Assembly (NCBI GenBank): GCA_947629645.1
Contig: CANREV010000006.1
Location: 1-64,000 of the forward strand
DNA: 64,000 nucleotides
Reading direction: 5' to 3'
DNA from: an uncultured Acetatifactor sp.
GTDB taxonomy: Bacteria > Bacillota > Clostridia > Lachnospirales > Lachnospiraceae
The translations under genes and the position numbers were made by a program. Positions 7,022-15,945 of this stretch are shown here, piece after piece. How positions within the stretch are numbered: the stretch's first letter is position 1; the number at the start of each line of letters is the position of its first letter. The notes below the pieces were generated by a model. That model worked only from the letters and a program-made list of their open reading frames with translations. It was not told the DNA's origin and searched no databases.

Positions 7022-8338
7022 ATGAGGAAATATGTGATTGCCGCATGTTTGGCGGTGCTTTTATTGGCAGGCTGCGCAGCAGCCATGGATGCTGCCTCAC
7101 AGAATGTTGAGATTAGGGACAACAGAACGTCAGCCGGAACGGAGACGGATGCGGAGAAACCTTCTATCGTGGATAACCGTTCACAGACGGATTCTGCATC
7201 AGATATTGCTGTTTCCGATGAAGAATTTGAAAAAACAGGGTATTTATATGAAAACCCAATCGGGGATTCCCTGTATTTTTATGTTATTTCTAATCACTCA
7301 AAAGCTTCTGTTTCGGTGGACGGTAATGCCACGGCATTGGATGTAAATGGAAATGTGATTGGTGCAGACGAGGGAAGTATCGATATTATTGGACCGGAAG
7401 AGACGAGCCTGATCGTATTTTATTTTGACAGTGTGAATGATATTGATAAAGTGGAGTGTTCACTTGACTATGATACGGATATTCATTATACACCTGTGCT
7501 TGCCAACCTTACTTTGCAACAGACCATTAATGATAAGAATCTGACAGTCGTTGCTGCCAATACTGGAACTGTCAATGCGCAGTTCGTTGAAGCATATGCA
7601 TTGTTTTTTGATGCAGAGGGGAATGTGGTTTCTTATGATTCCGCATATATAACAGATAGCGATAGCGAGATCAAACCGGGAGCGGAATTATCGGTGCAGC
7701 TTGATACCTATGAAAAATTTGATCATGTGGAATGTTTTCTTACCGGGCGGTCAAACGGGGAGGCATCGGTAGCCGCAGGCGGCGTGACGGATGATGACTT
7801 TGTCGTGAAAGAGTATTGTTATGAAAATACGATCGGCGACAGCCTGTATTTTCTTGTGATCACAAATAACAGTACAGAAAACGTGGGTATTGATATCAAT
7901 ATGACTGCCTATGATGCAGGAGAAAATGTGATTGGGGCGGCAAACGGCTCCATAGATGTTCTGGGGCCGGAGGAACAGTCTGTTGCAGGTTTTTATTTTG
8001 ATTCCGTAACGGGGATAGATCATGTCGCATATACAATGAGCTATGATGATTCGCCATACTATGATCCCGTGTTAAGTGATCTTGAAATCGTGCAGAATAT
8101 CAATGATAAAAATGTGGTAGTGTCCGTGACCAATAAGGGGAGCGAGCCTGCACAGTTCGTTGAGGTGTATGCGTTGTTTCTGGATTCGGCGGGACAAGTG
8201 GTTTCCTATGAGTCCAAGTATGTAACGGACGGTGACAGCGAGATTAAACCGGGTGTTACGCTCTCGGAGCAGCTGGATTCATATGAGCCGTTTGACAACG
8301 TAGAATGCTACTTTACAGGCAGAAAAGGAGGATTTTAG
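7022..8338 (+). CDS. Lipoprotein with two tandem homologous domains
   Basis: A 438-residue protein starting at ATG 7022 after AAGGTGGGA. It has a lipoprotein signal peptide with lipobox LLAGC near residue 17, then a charged Ser/Thr-rich linker to about residue 60. Two homologous beta-rich modules of about 175 residues follow. Each opens with YENxIGDSLYF, passes GSIDxxGPEExS and FYFDSV, then an INDKN segment, and ends with SDSEIKPG/GDSEIKPG and a VEC-F-TGR motif. The repeats resemble FxLYD-type extracellular sandwich domains. A surface-anchored binding or sensing role is inferred. It is the first gene of an operon with a second lipoprotein (3-bp gap) and a WYL regulator. Confidence 0.7.
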   Translation: MRKYVIAACLAVLLLAGCAAAMDAASQNVEIRDNRTSAGTETDAEKPSIVDNRSQTDSASDIAVSDEEFEKTGYLYENPIGDSLYFYVISNHSKASVSVDGNATALDVNGNVIGADEGSIDIIGPEETSLIVFYFDSVNDIDKVECSLDYDTDIHYTPVLANLTLQQTINDKNLTVVAANTGTVNAQFVEAYALFFDAEGNVVSYDSAYITDSDSEIKPGAELSVQLDTYEKFDHVECFLTGRSNGEASVAAGGVTDDDFVVKEYCYENTIGDSLYFLVITNNSTENVGIDINMTAYDAGENVIGAANGSIDVLGPEEQSVAGFYFDSVTGIDHVAYTMSYDDSPYYDPVLSDLEIVQNINDKNVVVSVTNKGSEPAQFVEVYALFLDSAGQVVSYESKYVTDGDSEIKPGVTLSEQLDSYEPFDNVECYFTGRKGGF

Positions 8339-8341
8339 CAC

Positions 8342-8962
8342 ATGAAAAAAAGAACTGCATTGTTTTTGGCTTTTGTAATGTCGGCGTCTATATTTTTCGG
8401 CTGCGGGGTAAAAAGTGAACAGGAATCGGAAACGATTGAGACACGGAAAGAAACGGATGAGACGGCTGACCAGATAGAGGCTATTGGGGATATAAATGTG
8501 GATAAAGGGATTTTTGATGTGACTCTGACGATACCGGCTGATTTTGCAGGAGATGTAACACAGGAAGAATTGGATGAAACAGCAAAAGAAAACGGCTATC
8601 AATCTGCAACACTGAACAGTGACGGAAGCGTAACTTATGTGATGACAAAGGCGCAGCATAAGGAAATGCTGTCAGGAATAAAGGAAAGCATTGATCAGAC
8701 ACTGAATGAAATGGTTGGTTCGGAGGATTATCCCAATATTACTGCAATTACTGCAAATGAAGATTTTACGGTTTTTACTGTAACTACCAAAAATGACGAG
8801 CCTGATTTTGCAGAGTCCCTTGCGGTAGTGGGATTTTATATGTATGGCGGAATGTATGCTGTATTCAGCGGCGATGAAGTCGATAACATCCATGTTGATT
8901 TTATCAATGCAGACACGGGAGAAATCATAAGTTCTGCTGATTCCAGTGAAATGGGAGAGTGA
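8342..8962 (+). CDS. Putative lipoprotein
   Basis: A 206-residue protein starting at ATG 8342, three bases after the preceding lipoprotein stop. The signal peptide is KKRTALFLAFVMSASIFFGCG, with the lipobox Cys at about residue 21, followed by an acidic linker. The mature part alternates strands and helices (DVTLTIPADFAGDVTQEELD, NSDGSVTYVMTKAQHKEML, ITANEDFTVFTVTT) and has no family I recognise. It is probably displayed on the outer face of the membrane, together with its neighbour. Confidence 0.65.
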   Translation: MKKRTALFLAFVMSASIFFGCGVKSEQESETIETRKETDETADQIEAIGDINVDKGIFDVTLTIPADFAGDVTQEELDETAKENGYQSATLNSDGSVTYVMTKAQHKEMLSGIKESIDQTLNEMVGSEDYPNITAITANEDFTVFTVTTKNDEPDFAESLAVVGFYMYGGMYAVFSGDEVDNIHVDFINADTGEIISSADSSEMGE

Positions 8963-8965
8963 TTT

Positions 8966-9955
8966 ATGCCAAAAGGTACCAGTCAGAAATTGAAATTGTA
9001 TTATCTCAGTCGTATTATGACAGAGAAGACGGATGACAACCATGCGCTGACTATGCCGGAGATTAAACGGCATCTGGAGGAATATGGCTTGACTGCGGAC
9101 AGAAAGAGTCTCTACGATGATCTGGAGGCGCTCCGTGTCCTTGGGATCGATGTGATCGGGGAGAAGGAGGGACGGAACTATACCTATCATGTGGGCAAAA
9201 AGCAGTTTGAGATCGCGGAGTTGAAGCTGCTGGTGGATGCGATACAGTCTTCCAAGTTTATCACGGAGAAAAAATCCAATGAGCTGATTAAAAAGCTGAC
9301 AGGGTTTTCCAGTGACTATGAGGCCGCCCAGCTGAAACGTCAGGTAGTTGTGAAGGGGCGCATCAAGACAATGAATGAGAGTATTTATTATATTGTTGAT
9401 GACATCCACAATGCAATCTCCAATAACCGCCGTATCCGCTTTGAATATCTGCAGTGGAATCTTCAGAAGGAAATGGAAAAGCGGAAAGATGCTCTTTACG
9501 AAGTCAGCCCTTGGGCACTGACATGGGATAATGAAAATTATTATCTGGTCGCTTATGTCGCGGCAGAAGATATGATCAAGCATTACCGGGTAGACAAAAT
9601 GCGGAATATAGAGCTGCTGGACGCAAAAAGGCAGGGCCTTGATTATTTCCGGCAGTTCGATATGGCATCCTACGCAAAATTGAATTTTGGCATGTTTGGC
9701 GGGGAGGAAACCAGGGTAAAACTGGAGTTTCGGAATGAAATAGTAGGGGTATTGCTGGATCGTTTCGGCAGGGAAATCCAGATTCAGCAGTCAGGCAGAG
9801 AAGGATGGTCTGTGACAAATGTGGATGTGGCGCTGAGCAATCAGTTCTATGGATGGATATTTTCTCTCGGTACAAAGATCAGGATTATAGAACCGGAGGA
9901 AGTCGCAGCGAGATTCGCAGATGAAATGAGGCTGGTTGGAAGATTATATGAATAA
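8966..9955 (+). CDS. WYL-domain transcriptional regulator
   Basis: A 329-residue protein starting at ATG 8966 after GGGAGAG. The N-terminal winged HTH is TMPEIKRHLEEYGLTADRKS followed by LYDDLEALRVLGIDV. The middle segment and the WYL domain (RRIRFEYLQW, YEVSPWALTWDNENYYLVAY, HYRVDKMRNIELL) span about residues 145-225. A C-terminal WCX region follows. WYL regulators often sense nucleic-acid ligands and control defence systems. It lies 200 bp upstream of a BREX operon but is separated from it by a terminator and cotranscribed with two lipoproteins, so BREX control is plausible but not shown. Confidence 0.85.
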   Translation: MPKGTSQKLKLYYLSRIMTEKTDDNHALTMPEIKRHLEEYGLTADRKSLYDDLEALRVLGIDVIGEKEGRNYTYHVGKKQFEIAELKLLVDAIQSSKFITEKKSNELIKKLTGFSSDYEAAQLKRQVVVKGRIKTMNESIYYIVDDIHNAISNNRRIRFEYLQWNLQKEMEKRKDALYEVSPWALTWDNENYYLVAYVAAEDMIKHYRVDKMRNIELLDAKRQGLDYFRQFDMASYAKLNFGMFGGEETRVKLEFRNEIVGVLLDRFGREIQIQQSGREGWSVTNVDVALSNQFYGWIFSLGTKIRIIEPEEVAARFADEMRLVGRLYE

Positions 9956-9962
9956 AATGTTT

Positions 9963-10005
9963 AAATGAGATTGGAAAAGGAGTTATTGTTGTTCCAATCT
10001 CATTT
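9963..10005 (+). terminator. Terminator-like hairpin after the WYL gene
   Basis: A perfect 14-bp inverted repeat (AAATGAGATTGGAA at 9963-9976, complement at 9992-10005) with a 15-base loop begins 7 bp after the stop. The following bases are only moderately T-rich. It separates the lipoprotein/WYL operon from the BREX operon. Confidence 0.7.
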
Positions 10006-10089
10006 GCATTTCTTGCAGGAAGGTAATAATAGAAACATAAATATATGAATACCGTGATAATTTAGTTATAGTTTTGTATAATAATTTTA

Positions 10090-10118
10090 TTGCGCATTAT
10101 TAGAACATATGGTAAAAT
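10090..10118 (+). promoter_or_regulatory. Predicted BREX operon promoter
   Basis: TTGCGC at 10090-10095, a 17-base spacer and TAAAAT at 10113-10118 form a sigma-A type promoter 57 bp before the HTH gene. A second TATAAT lies at 10077-10082 without a good -35 partner. Confidence 0.5.
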
Positions 10119-10174
10119 AAAACGAGTATTTTATTACAATTTTTATACCATAAGGCAATCGGTGGAGAGATGGG

Positions 10175-10381
10175 ATGAAGGTAAGCTATAACAAATTATG
10201 GAAATTGTTAATTGACAAGAATATGAAGAAGATGGATCTACTGGAAGCTACTCAGATGAGTCCGAATACTCTTGCGAAGCTGGGGCGGAATGAGGATGTT
10301 TCGATGGATGTATTGAGACGCATATGCGAATATTTTCAATGCGATATCGGAGATATCTGCGAAATGATGCGGGAGGAATGA
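10175..10381 (+). CDS. Cro/CI-type HTH regulator
   Basis: A 68-residue protein made of a single XRE-type HTH: LWKLLIDKNMKKMDLLEATQ, then MSPNTLAKLGRNEDVSMDVL, RRICEYFQCDIGDICEM. It belongs to the YozG-like class of very short repressors. It is the first gene of the BREX operon; brxA begins five bases after its stop. Its likely role is repression of the operon, inferred from position and size. Confidence 0.8.
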   Translation: MKVSYNKLWKLLIDKNMKKMDLLEATQMSPNTLAKLGRNEDVSMDVLRRICEYFQCDIGDICEMMREE

Positions 10382-10385
10382 ACGC

Positions 10386-10994
10386 TTGAACAGGAATTGC
10401 TACAGTGCGGGAGCTGTGAAGCTTGGTTTATGGTTTCAAGAGTTCCGCAAGGAGGTTTGGCTTCTCGCACAGGGAATAACTTTTGAGGAAATCAGGACGT
10501 TAAGTGAACAGGAGAATCTGTTCGGGGCATCTACCCCTGCAAGAGCGGCAATGATTTGTTCTACAGTCACGGCACGGATTCGCTGCCTTGACCCGAGTTT
10601 CTATCCGATTTTTGTGGGGAGTGATGTGGCAACGCAGAAGCTCTATGCGCTTACAGGCAGCCTTGCCCTTGACACACTTTTTTTTGATTTTCTATATGAA
10701 GTTGTCAGGGAAAAGCTCATTATCGGTACAAGCGTTCTTTGCGATGCGGATATCCGCATTTTTTTTAAGGACAAGCAAGCACAGGACGAGCGTGTGGCTG
10801 TATGGACAGATCAGACGCTGCAGAGGCTTGGCAGGAGCTATAAGACGCAGATGTATGAGGCGGGACTGCTCGATGATAAAACAAGGTCATCGGAACGCAG
10901 GATATTAAAACCAATCCTTGATCCGGTCTTGCAACATTGGCTTGAGGATCACGGTTATGTGCAGATTGCGAAAGCGTTAGAAGGAGTACGGTAA
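10386..10994 (+). CDS. brxA: BREX protein BrxA (DUF1819)
   Basis: A 202-residue protein starting at TTG 10386, with GGGAGGA nine bases upstream. The sequence (YSAGAVKLGLWFQEFRKEVW, LLAQGITFEEIR, ENLFGASTPARAAMI, KLYALTGSLALDTLFFDFLY, FFKDKQAQDERVAVWTDQTL) is characteristic of DUF1819/BrxA. This small helical DNA-binding component of type 1 BREX is needed for phage restriction in studied systems. It overlaps brxB as TAATG. All the surrounding core genes confirm the assignment. Confidence 0.93.
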   Translation: MNRNCYSAGAVKLGLWFQEFRKEVWLLAQGITFEEIRTLSEQENLFGASTPARAAMICSTVTARIRCLDPSFYPIFVGSDVATQKLYALTGSLALDTLFFDFLYEVVREKLIIGTSVLCDADIRIFFKDKQAQDERVAVWTDQTLQRLGRSYKTQMYEAGLLDDKTRSSERRILKPILDPVLQHWLEDHGYVQIAKALEGVR

Positions 10995-11572
10995 TGGCAG
11001 ATTTGAATGATCGCCTTGACAGGATGGAAATGGAGATACAGAAAGAATCTTTTCGGTTAAGCAGCGGCAGGGCAAACGAGGTAAACTGCTGGATATTCGA
11101 TTATCCGCCGCAGAGGGAGCTTGAGGTCAGGGAACGGATCCGGTACATGCAGCATAAGAACGCAAAAGGCGGGGAGAATTTTAAACTTGTGGTGTTCGAC
11201 TTGTATGACATCATCATCGACTTCCTTGAACAGAATGATTTTATGGAGAATTGCTGCCGTTTTGAGAAGAAAAAGGGGATTTCGAGGATTGCGCAGGCAG
11301 TCAGCAACGCAATGAAGCTGGATGATGATGACAGCGTGATTGTTCAGCATATCAGGGAAAATACGCCAGAGAACGCAGTTATATTCCTTACGGGCGTGGG
11401 AAAGTGCTATCCGCTGCTGCGCTCCCATAAGGCATTGAATAGTCTTCATCAGGCATTTGTGAGGGTGCCGGTAGTCATGTTCTTTCCGGGCGTCTATAAC
11501 GAGCAGGAACTGATCCTGTTTGGCGAGATAAAGGATGATAATTATTACCGGGCATTTAAGCTGGTAAAGTAG
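10994..11572 (+). CDS. brxB: BREX protein BrxB (DUF1788)
   Basis: A 192-residue protein matching DUF1788/BrxB. Visible features are LNDRLDRMEMEIQKESFRLS near the start, WIFDYPPQRELEVRERIRYM, VVFDLYDIIIDFLEQ, AVIFLTGVGKCYPLLRSHKA and VPVVMFFPGVYNEQELILFG. It is a BREX core component of unclear biochemistry, thought to form complexes with other core proteins. Its ATG overlaps the brxA stop, indicating translational coupling, and it ends 15 bp before brxC. Confidence 0.93.
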   Translation: MADLNDRLDRMEMEIQKESFRLSSGRANEVNCWIFDYPPQRELEVRERIRYMQHKNAKGGENFKLVVFDLYDIIIDFLEQNDFMENCCRFEKKKGISRIAQAVSNAMKLDDDDSVIVQHIRENTPENAVIFLTGVGKCYPLLRSHKALNSLHQAFVRVPVVMFFPGVYNEQELILFGEIKDDNYYRAFKLVK

Positions 11573-11587
11573 CGGGAGGATTCCATT

Positions 11588-14500
11588 ATGCAGATCAAAG
11601 ATATGTTCTTAAAACCCATTGACCGAGAGATCCAAGGTGTGATCATTGTCGGACAGGGCGAAGAGGCGAATATTTCACAGGAATTGGACGAGTATGTGGT
11701 CACGCGGGAGCTGCAAAAACATTTTGCAGATTTTTTCGAGGCTTATAAAAAAAGCATTGTGGGAAATACTACTGAGATCGGTGTATGGATATCCGGTTTC
11801 TTTGGAAGCGGTAAATCCCACTTTCTGAAAATATTATCCTATATTCTTGATAATAAAGAGATTAATGGGAAAAGGGCGGTTGATTTTTTTGAAGAAGACA
11901 ATAAGATAGCCGATGCTATGGTGCTTGCGGATATGAAGCTTGCGGCAGAAACACCTGCGGATGTGATCCTCTTTAACATAGATTCCAAAAGCGACTCCGG
12001 CAGCAGGCAGAACAAAGAAGCTATTGTCAATGTTTTTTTAAAGGTATTTAACGAGAAGCAGGGATTCTGCGGCAGTCTTCCACACTTGGCGGATCTGGAG
12101 AGCCAGCTTTCCGATGTAGGGAAATTCAACGCATTTAAAGAAGCTTTTGAAGAGGAGTATGGATCTGGGTGGGAGAAGTCCCGCCATAAATTTGATTTCA
12201 TTCAGGACGATGTTGTAGAGGCTCTGGTGAAAGTAGGTTTTATGAGCGAGACAGCGGCAAGAAACTGGTGCGAAAAGGCTGCAGAACCTTACCGTATCAG
12301 CATTGAAGATTTTGCAAAGAGGGTGAAAACTTATATAGACAAGAAGGGCAATAATCATCATGTGGTATTCATGGTGGATGAAGTCGGGCAGTATATCGGC
12401 GAGGATTCCGGCCTGATGTTGAATCTTCAGACCGTTAGGGAGGAACTTTCTAAAGAATGCTGTGGCAAAGCGTGGGTCATCGTGACAAGTCAGCAGGATG
12501 TGGATTCCATTATGAAGGTCAAGGGAAATGATTTTTCTAAGATTCAGGGACGTTTTTCCACCAGACTTGCCCTGTCCTCTGCAAACGTGGATGAGGTTAT
12601 TAAAAAGAGAATCCTGACAAAGAACAATACCGGCGCACAGACTTTGCGGCTTCTTTATGGACAGAAGGAAACGATGATCAAAAACCTGATCGTGTTCAAT
12701 GATGGTGTGGAAAAAAAGCTTTATGCAGATGAGGATGATTTTGCGCTGGTATATCCTTTTGTGCCGTACCAGTTCAATCTGCTTGCCAGTGTCCTGACAT
12801 CAATCCGTATACATGGCGCATCGGGCAAGCATCTGTCCGAGGGCGAGCGTTCCATGCTTGCGCTCTTTAAAGAGTCTGCGGACAGCATAAAGAACCGGAG
12901 TGAAGGTGCGATTGTACCGTTTCACCGTTTCTATGATGCTCTGGAGAATTTTCTTGACCACAGCCACCGGAGCGTTATTATCCGTGCCTATGACAATACG
13001 GCAATCAATCCCGAAAACAGGCAGTCGGATGTATTTGCAGTCAATGTGCTGAAGACGCTCTTTATGATCAAATATATCCTTGAGATTGAAGCAAATGTGG
13101 ATAATATCACAAGCCTGATGATCAGTTCCCTTGACGATGACCGCATTGTGCTGCGGGAAAAGGTAGAGGAAGCCCTGAAAGTGCTGCAGAAGCAGATGCT
13201 TGTGCAGAAAAACGGTAAAATCTATGTTTTCCTGACGGATGAGGAGCAGGAGATCAACCGGGAGATCGACAGCCAGAATGTAGAAATGGCAGAGGTCATT
13301 GGCAAGGTATCGGAGATGATCTTCGAGGATATTTTTGCGGATAAGAGATATCGTTATCCTGCGCCTCCCGATAAGCCGGAATTTAACGGCAGATATATGT
13401 TCCCCTTTAATCAGGCAGTGGATGACCGGCCATACAAATCCAATCAGAGCTATGATATAGGGCTGCGTATTCTCACACCATGGTATGACGGAAGCAGTGA
13501 GGATGCAACACTCCGCATGGCTTCCGGGACAATGCGGGAGGTCATTGTATTATTGCCGAATGATTCCGCATTTCTTGAGGAGCTGATGACTTATCTGAAG
13601 ATTGAGAAGTTTCTGCGGCTGAATACCTCATCGCAGCTGACAAAATACGAAGCGATTAAAGAAGCGAAACGCATGGAGATGCGGGAGCGGGATTCCAATG
13701 CGAAACTGTATCTGACAGAGAGTCTGAAGGAAGCGGTTATTTATGTAAATGGCGATATTGCCCGTCTGGCGGCAAAGGAAGTGACCGGGCGTATCAACGA
13801 AGCGCTTGGCCGGCTGGTTCAGATCGTATATCACAAACTGAACTACATAGATACCGTGATGGATGAGGTCAGTATACGCAAGATGTTTCGGAATGACAAT
13901 CAGCTCTCCCTGTCCATAGAGGGAGGAACCGAGCCCAATTTCCATGCTTTGGATGATGTGATCCAGTTTATCGGCGGTAATACAAACATTCATATGAAGA
14001 CATCCATGAAAACGCTGAAAGACCGTTTTATGAGTGCGCCTTACGGTTTTGTGGAGGAAGATGTGCAGTGGCTTGCGGCAAAATTGTTTCGGCGTGGCGA
14101 GTTAAGTTTTACCGTGAACGGCTCCGCTGTGACGATGATGAATAAGTCCGGTGATGAGATCGTGGACTTTATTACAAAGAAGCAGTATACCGATAAACTG
14201 CTGATGGAAGTACGTACAAGAATACCGGAGAAAGACAAAAAGGCGGTACAAAAAGTGATCAAGGAACTGTTCGGGACTTCCCTCGTATCGGAAGATGAAG
14301 ATGCCGGCATGAAGAGTTTCCAGAACTATTCCCAGAAGCGTCTGGACGAAATGGAGAAACTGGAGGTAAATTACCGGCATTACGTTTACCCAGGAAAGGA
14401 AGTGCTTGCTGAGGGCAGGAAGCTTCTGCTTCCCGTGGTCCGGTTTACAGAACCGAAAGAGTTTTATACTTATGTGTCGAAACAGCAGGATGAGCTTCTG

Positions 14501-15220
14501 GATTATGCGGAGGATTATGAGCCGGTAAAAAAGTTTTTTGGCGGCGAACAGCAGCAGATCTTTACGCGTGCGCTTGATATGCTGGAGATTTATGACGACA
14601 GCAAGACTTATATCGTGGATGAGGAGTTAGAGGCTGTTGTATCCCGAATGCGTGCTATCGTGAAAGAGGATGTGCCTTATCCTGATATTCCACAGCTGCC
14701 GGACCTGAGACAGAAATTTGTCGATGCTTATTCCAAAGTGTTGGAAGCGGCGTCTGCGCCCGTAATACAGTCCATAGATGCGGCGAGAAACCGTGTTGCT
14801 GAGGTCGTGGACGGGAAGGAATATGCTGCAAAGAAGAAGCCGATGTATATGGAAATGTTCCTTGAGATCAGCAATGGAGCAGGCGGCTGCAACAACGTAT
14901 CTGTCTTGAGGAGTTATGCGGACAAAGCGGAGACTTTGAAAATCCGACTCTTAAATGAAATGGATGCGCTGGATGCGGATATTGCCAGGAAAAAAGCAGA
15001 AGAGGCACAGGTAAAAAGTGCAGAAGAGGGAAAAGAACCCATAGATTTTGTGGTGAAGAATCCGGTAAAGAAAACGAAGAATGTCACGATCAAAAACGTG
15101 ACGCACACATCCTCATGGCGCATTGAGAGTGCTAAAGACATAGAAAAATATGTGGAGCAGCTTCGGAAGTCGCTGATGAGCGAACTGGATGGGAATGATG
15201 TGGTAAATGTGGAGTTCTGA
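11588..15220 (+). CDS. brxC: BREX P-loop ATPase BrxC
   Basis: A 1210-residue protein starting at ATG 11588 after GGGAGGA. It has Walker A GFFGSGKS at residues 70-77 and Walker B VVFMVDEVGQ near 258-267, followed by TSQQDVDSIMKVKGNDFSKI, typical of the BrxC/PglY ATPase. The central and C-terminal parts are long and helical, with a Lys-rich tail. Length matches the family. BrxC is an essential BREX ATPase likely to assemble with BrxB and PglZ in restriction and methylation. It is followed 18 bp later by an accessory DUF3800 gene instead of pglX. Confidence 0.95.
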   Translation: MQIKDMFLKPIDREIQGVIIVGQGEEANISQELDEYVVTRELQKHFADFFEAYKKSIVGNTTEIGVWISGFFGSGKSHFLKILSYILDNKEINGKRAVDFFEEDNKIADAMVLADMKLAAETPADVILFNIDSKSDSGSRQNKEAIVNVFLKVFNEKQGFCGSLPHLADLESQLSDVGKFNAFKEAFEEEYGSGWEKSRHKFDFIQDDVVEALVKVGFMSETAARNWCEKAAEPYRISIEDFAKRVKTYIDKKGNNHHVVFMVDEVGQYIGEDSGLMLNLQTVREELSKECCGKAWVIVTSQQDVDSIMKVKGNDFSKIQGRFSTRLALSSANVDEVIKKRILTKNNTGAQTLRLLYGQKETMIKNLIVFNDGVEKKLYADEDDFALVYPFVPYQFNLLASVLTSIRIHGASGKHLSEGERSMLALFKESADSIKNRSEGAIVPFHRFYDALENFLDHSHRSVIIRAYDNTAINPENRQSDVFAVNVLKTLFMIKYILEIEANVDNITSLMISSLDDDRIVLREKVEEALKVLQKQMLVQKNGKIYVFLTDEEQEINREIDSQNVEMAEVIGKVSEMIFEDIFADKRYRYPAPPDKPEFNGRYMFPFNQAVDDRPYKSNQSYDIGLRILTPWYDGSSEDATLRMASGTMREVIVLLPNDSAFLEELMTYLKIEKFLRLNTSSQLTKYEAIKEAKRMEMRERDSNAKLYLTESLKEAVIYVNGDIARLAAKEVTGRINEALGRLVQIVYHKLNYIDTVMDEVSIRKMFRNDNQLSLSIEGGTEPNFHALDDVIQFIGGNTNIHMKTSMKTLKDRFMSAPYGFVEEDVQWLAAKLFRRGELSFTVNGSAVTMMNKSGDEIVDFITKKQYTDKLLMEVRTRIPEKDKKAVQKVIKELFGTSLVSEDEDAGMKSFQNYSQKRLDEMEKLEVNYRHYVYPGKEVLAEGRKLLLPVVRFTEPKEFYTYVSKQQDELLDYAEDYEPVKKFFGGEQQQIFTRALDMLEIYDDSKTYIVDEELEAVVSRMRAIVKEDVPYPDIPQLPDLRQKFVDAYSKVLEAASAPVIQSIDAARNRVAEVVDGKEYAAKKKPMYMEMFLEISNGAGGCNNVSVLRSYADKAETLKIRLLNEMDALDADIARKKAEEAQVKSAEEGKEPIDFVVKNPVKKTKNVTIKNVTHTSSWRIESAKDIEKYVEQLRKSLMSELDGNDVVNVEF

Positions 15221-15238
15221 TGGTAAAGGAATGATTTG

Positions 15239-15934
15239 ATGGAAAAGTATAATATATATTGTGATGAATCCTGTCACTTGGAACATGATGGAGAGAAAGT
15301 AATGGTCATTGGCGGTATTCGATGTTTAAAGGCAAATCGAAAGTATGTGATCAGCAGAATTTTTAAGATAAAAGAAGAATTTGGTATTTCAAAATATGCA
15401 GAAATCAAGTGGAATAAGGTATCGAAGTGTAATTTGGAATTCTTTAAGAAGCTGGTTGATTATTTTTTTGATGCAGATGAATTACAGTTTCGTGCGGTTG
15501 TTGTTGATAAGAATAAAATGGATCATGAAAAATTCAATCAGACTCATAATGAGTTTTATTATAAGATGTATTACCAGTGTTTGATTGGTCTTATAGATAC
15601 AAGGATTGAAAATTATATTTATTTAGATAAAAAAGACACGAAAGGAACATATAAAATAAATCTGCTAAAAGAAATCATAAGCAGGAAAATACATGATTTT
15701 GACCAAAATAAGATTGTTCGGATGCAGTGTGTGAATTCGTCCGAACTGCCAATTTTACAATTAGCGGATTTGCTGATTGGAGCTGTCGGTTATCATAATA
15801 GAAATATTATGAATGGAAGCTGTGCTAAGAGGGCGTTGGTTGAGTATATTCGGGGAAAAAGCGGATATGCATTAGATCGTTCAACGTATCCTTCTGAACA
15901 AAAGTTTAATTTGTTTTTTATAGATTTGCAGTAG
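15239..15934 (+). CDS. DUF3800 domain protein
   Basis: A 231-residue protein starting at ATG 15239, eight bases after AAAGGA. The opening YNIYCDESCHLEHDGEKVMV, the EIKWNKVS segment, FNQTHNEFYYKMYYQCL, YIYLDKKDTKG and ILQLADLLIGAVGY are typical of DUF3800. That family has a predicted RNase H-like fold, with the conserved Asp/Glu residues (CDES, IYLD, QLADLL) as likely metal ligands. It is clearly more AT-rich than brxC and pglX, so it was probably acquired separately. It forms a unit with the next gene, 11 bp away, and sits as accessory cargo inside the BREX operon. Confidence 0.85.
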   Translation: MEKYNIYCDESCHLEHDGEKVMVIGGIRCLKANRKYVISRIFKIKEEFGISKYAEIKWNKVSKCNLEFFKKLVDYFFDADELQFRAVVVDKNKMDHEKFNQTHNEFYYKMYYQCLIGLIDTRIENYIYLDKKDTKGTYKINLLKEIISRKIHDFDQNKIVRMQCVNSSELPILQLADLLIGAVGYHNRNIMNGSCAKRALVEYIRGKSGYALDRSTYPSEQKFNLFFIDLQ

Positions 15935-15945
15935 GAGAAGTTGTC

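Noticed and set aside
8672..9583. 303-codon open frame on the minus strand
   Set aside because: It is antisense to the second lipoprotein and the WYL regulator, with no ribosome site or recognisable domain.
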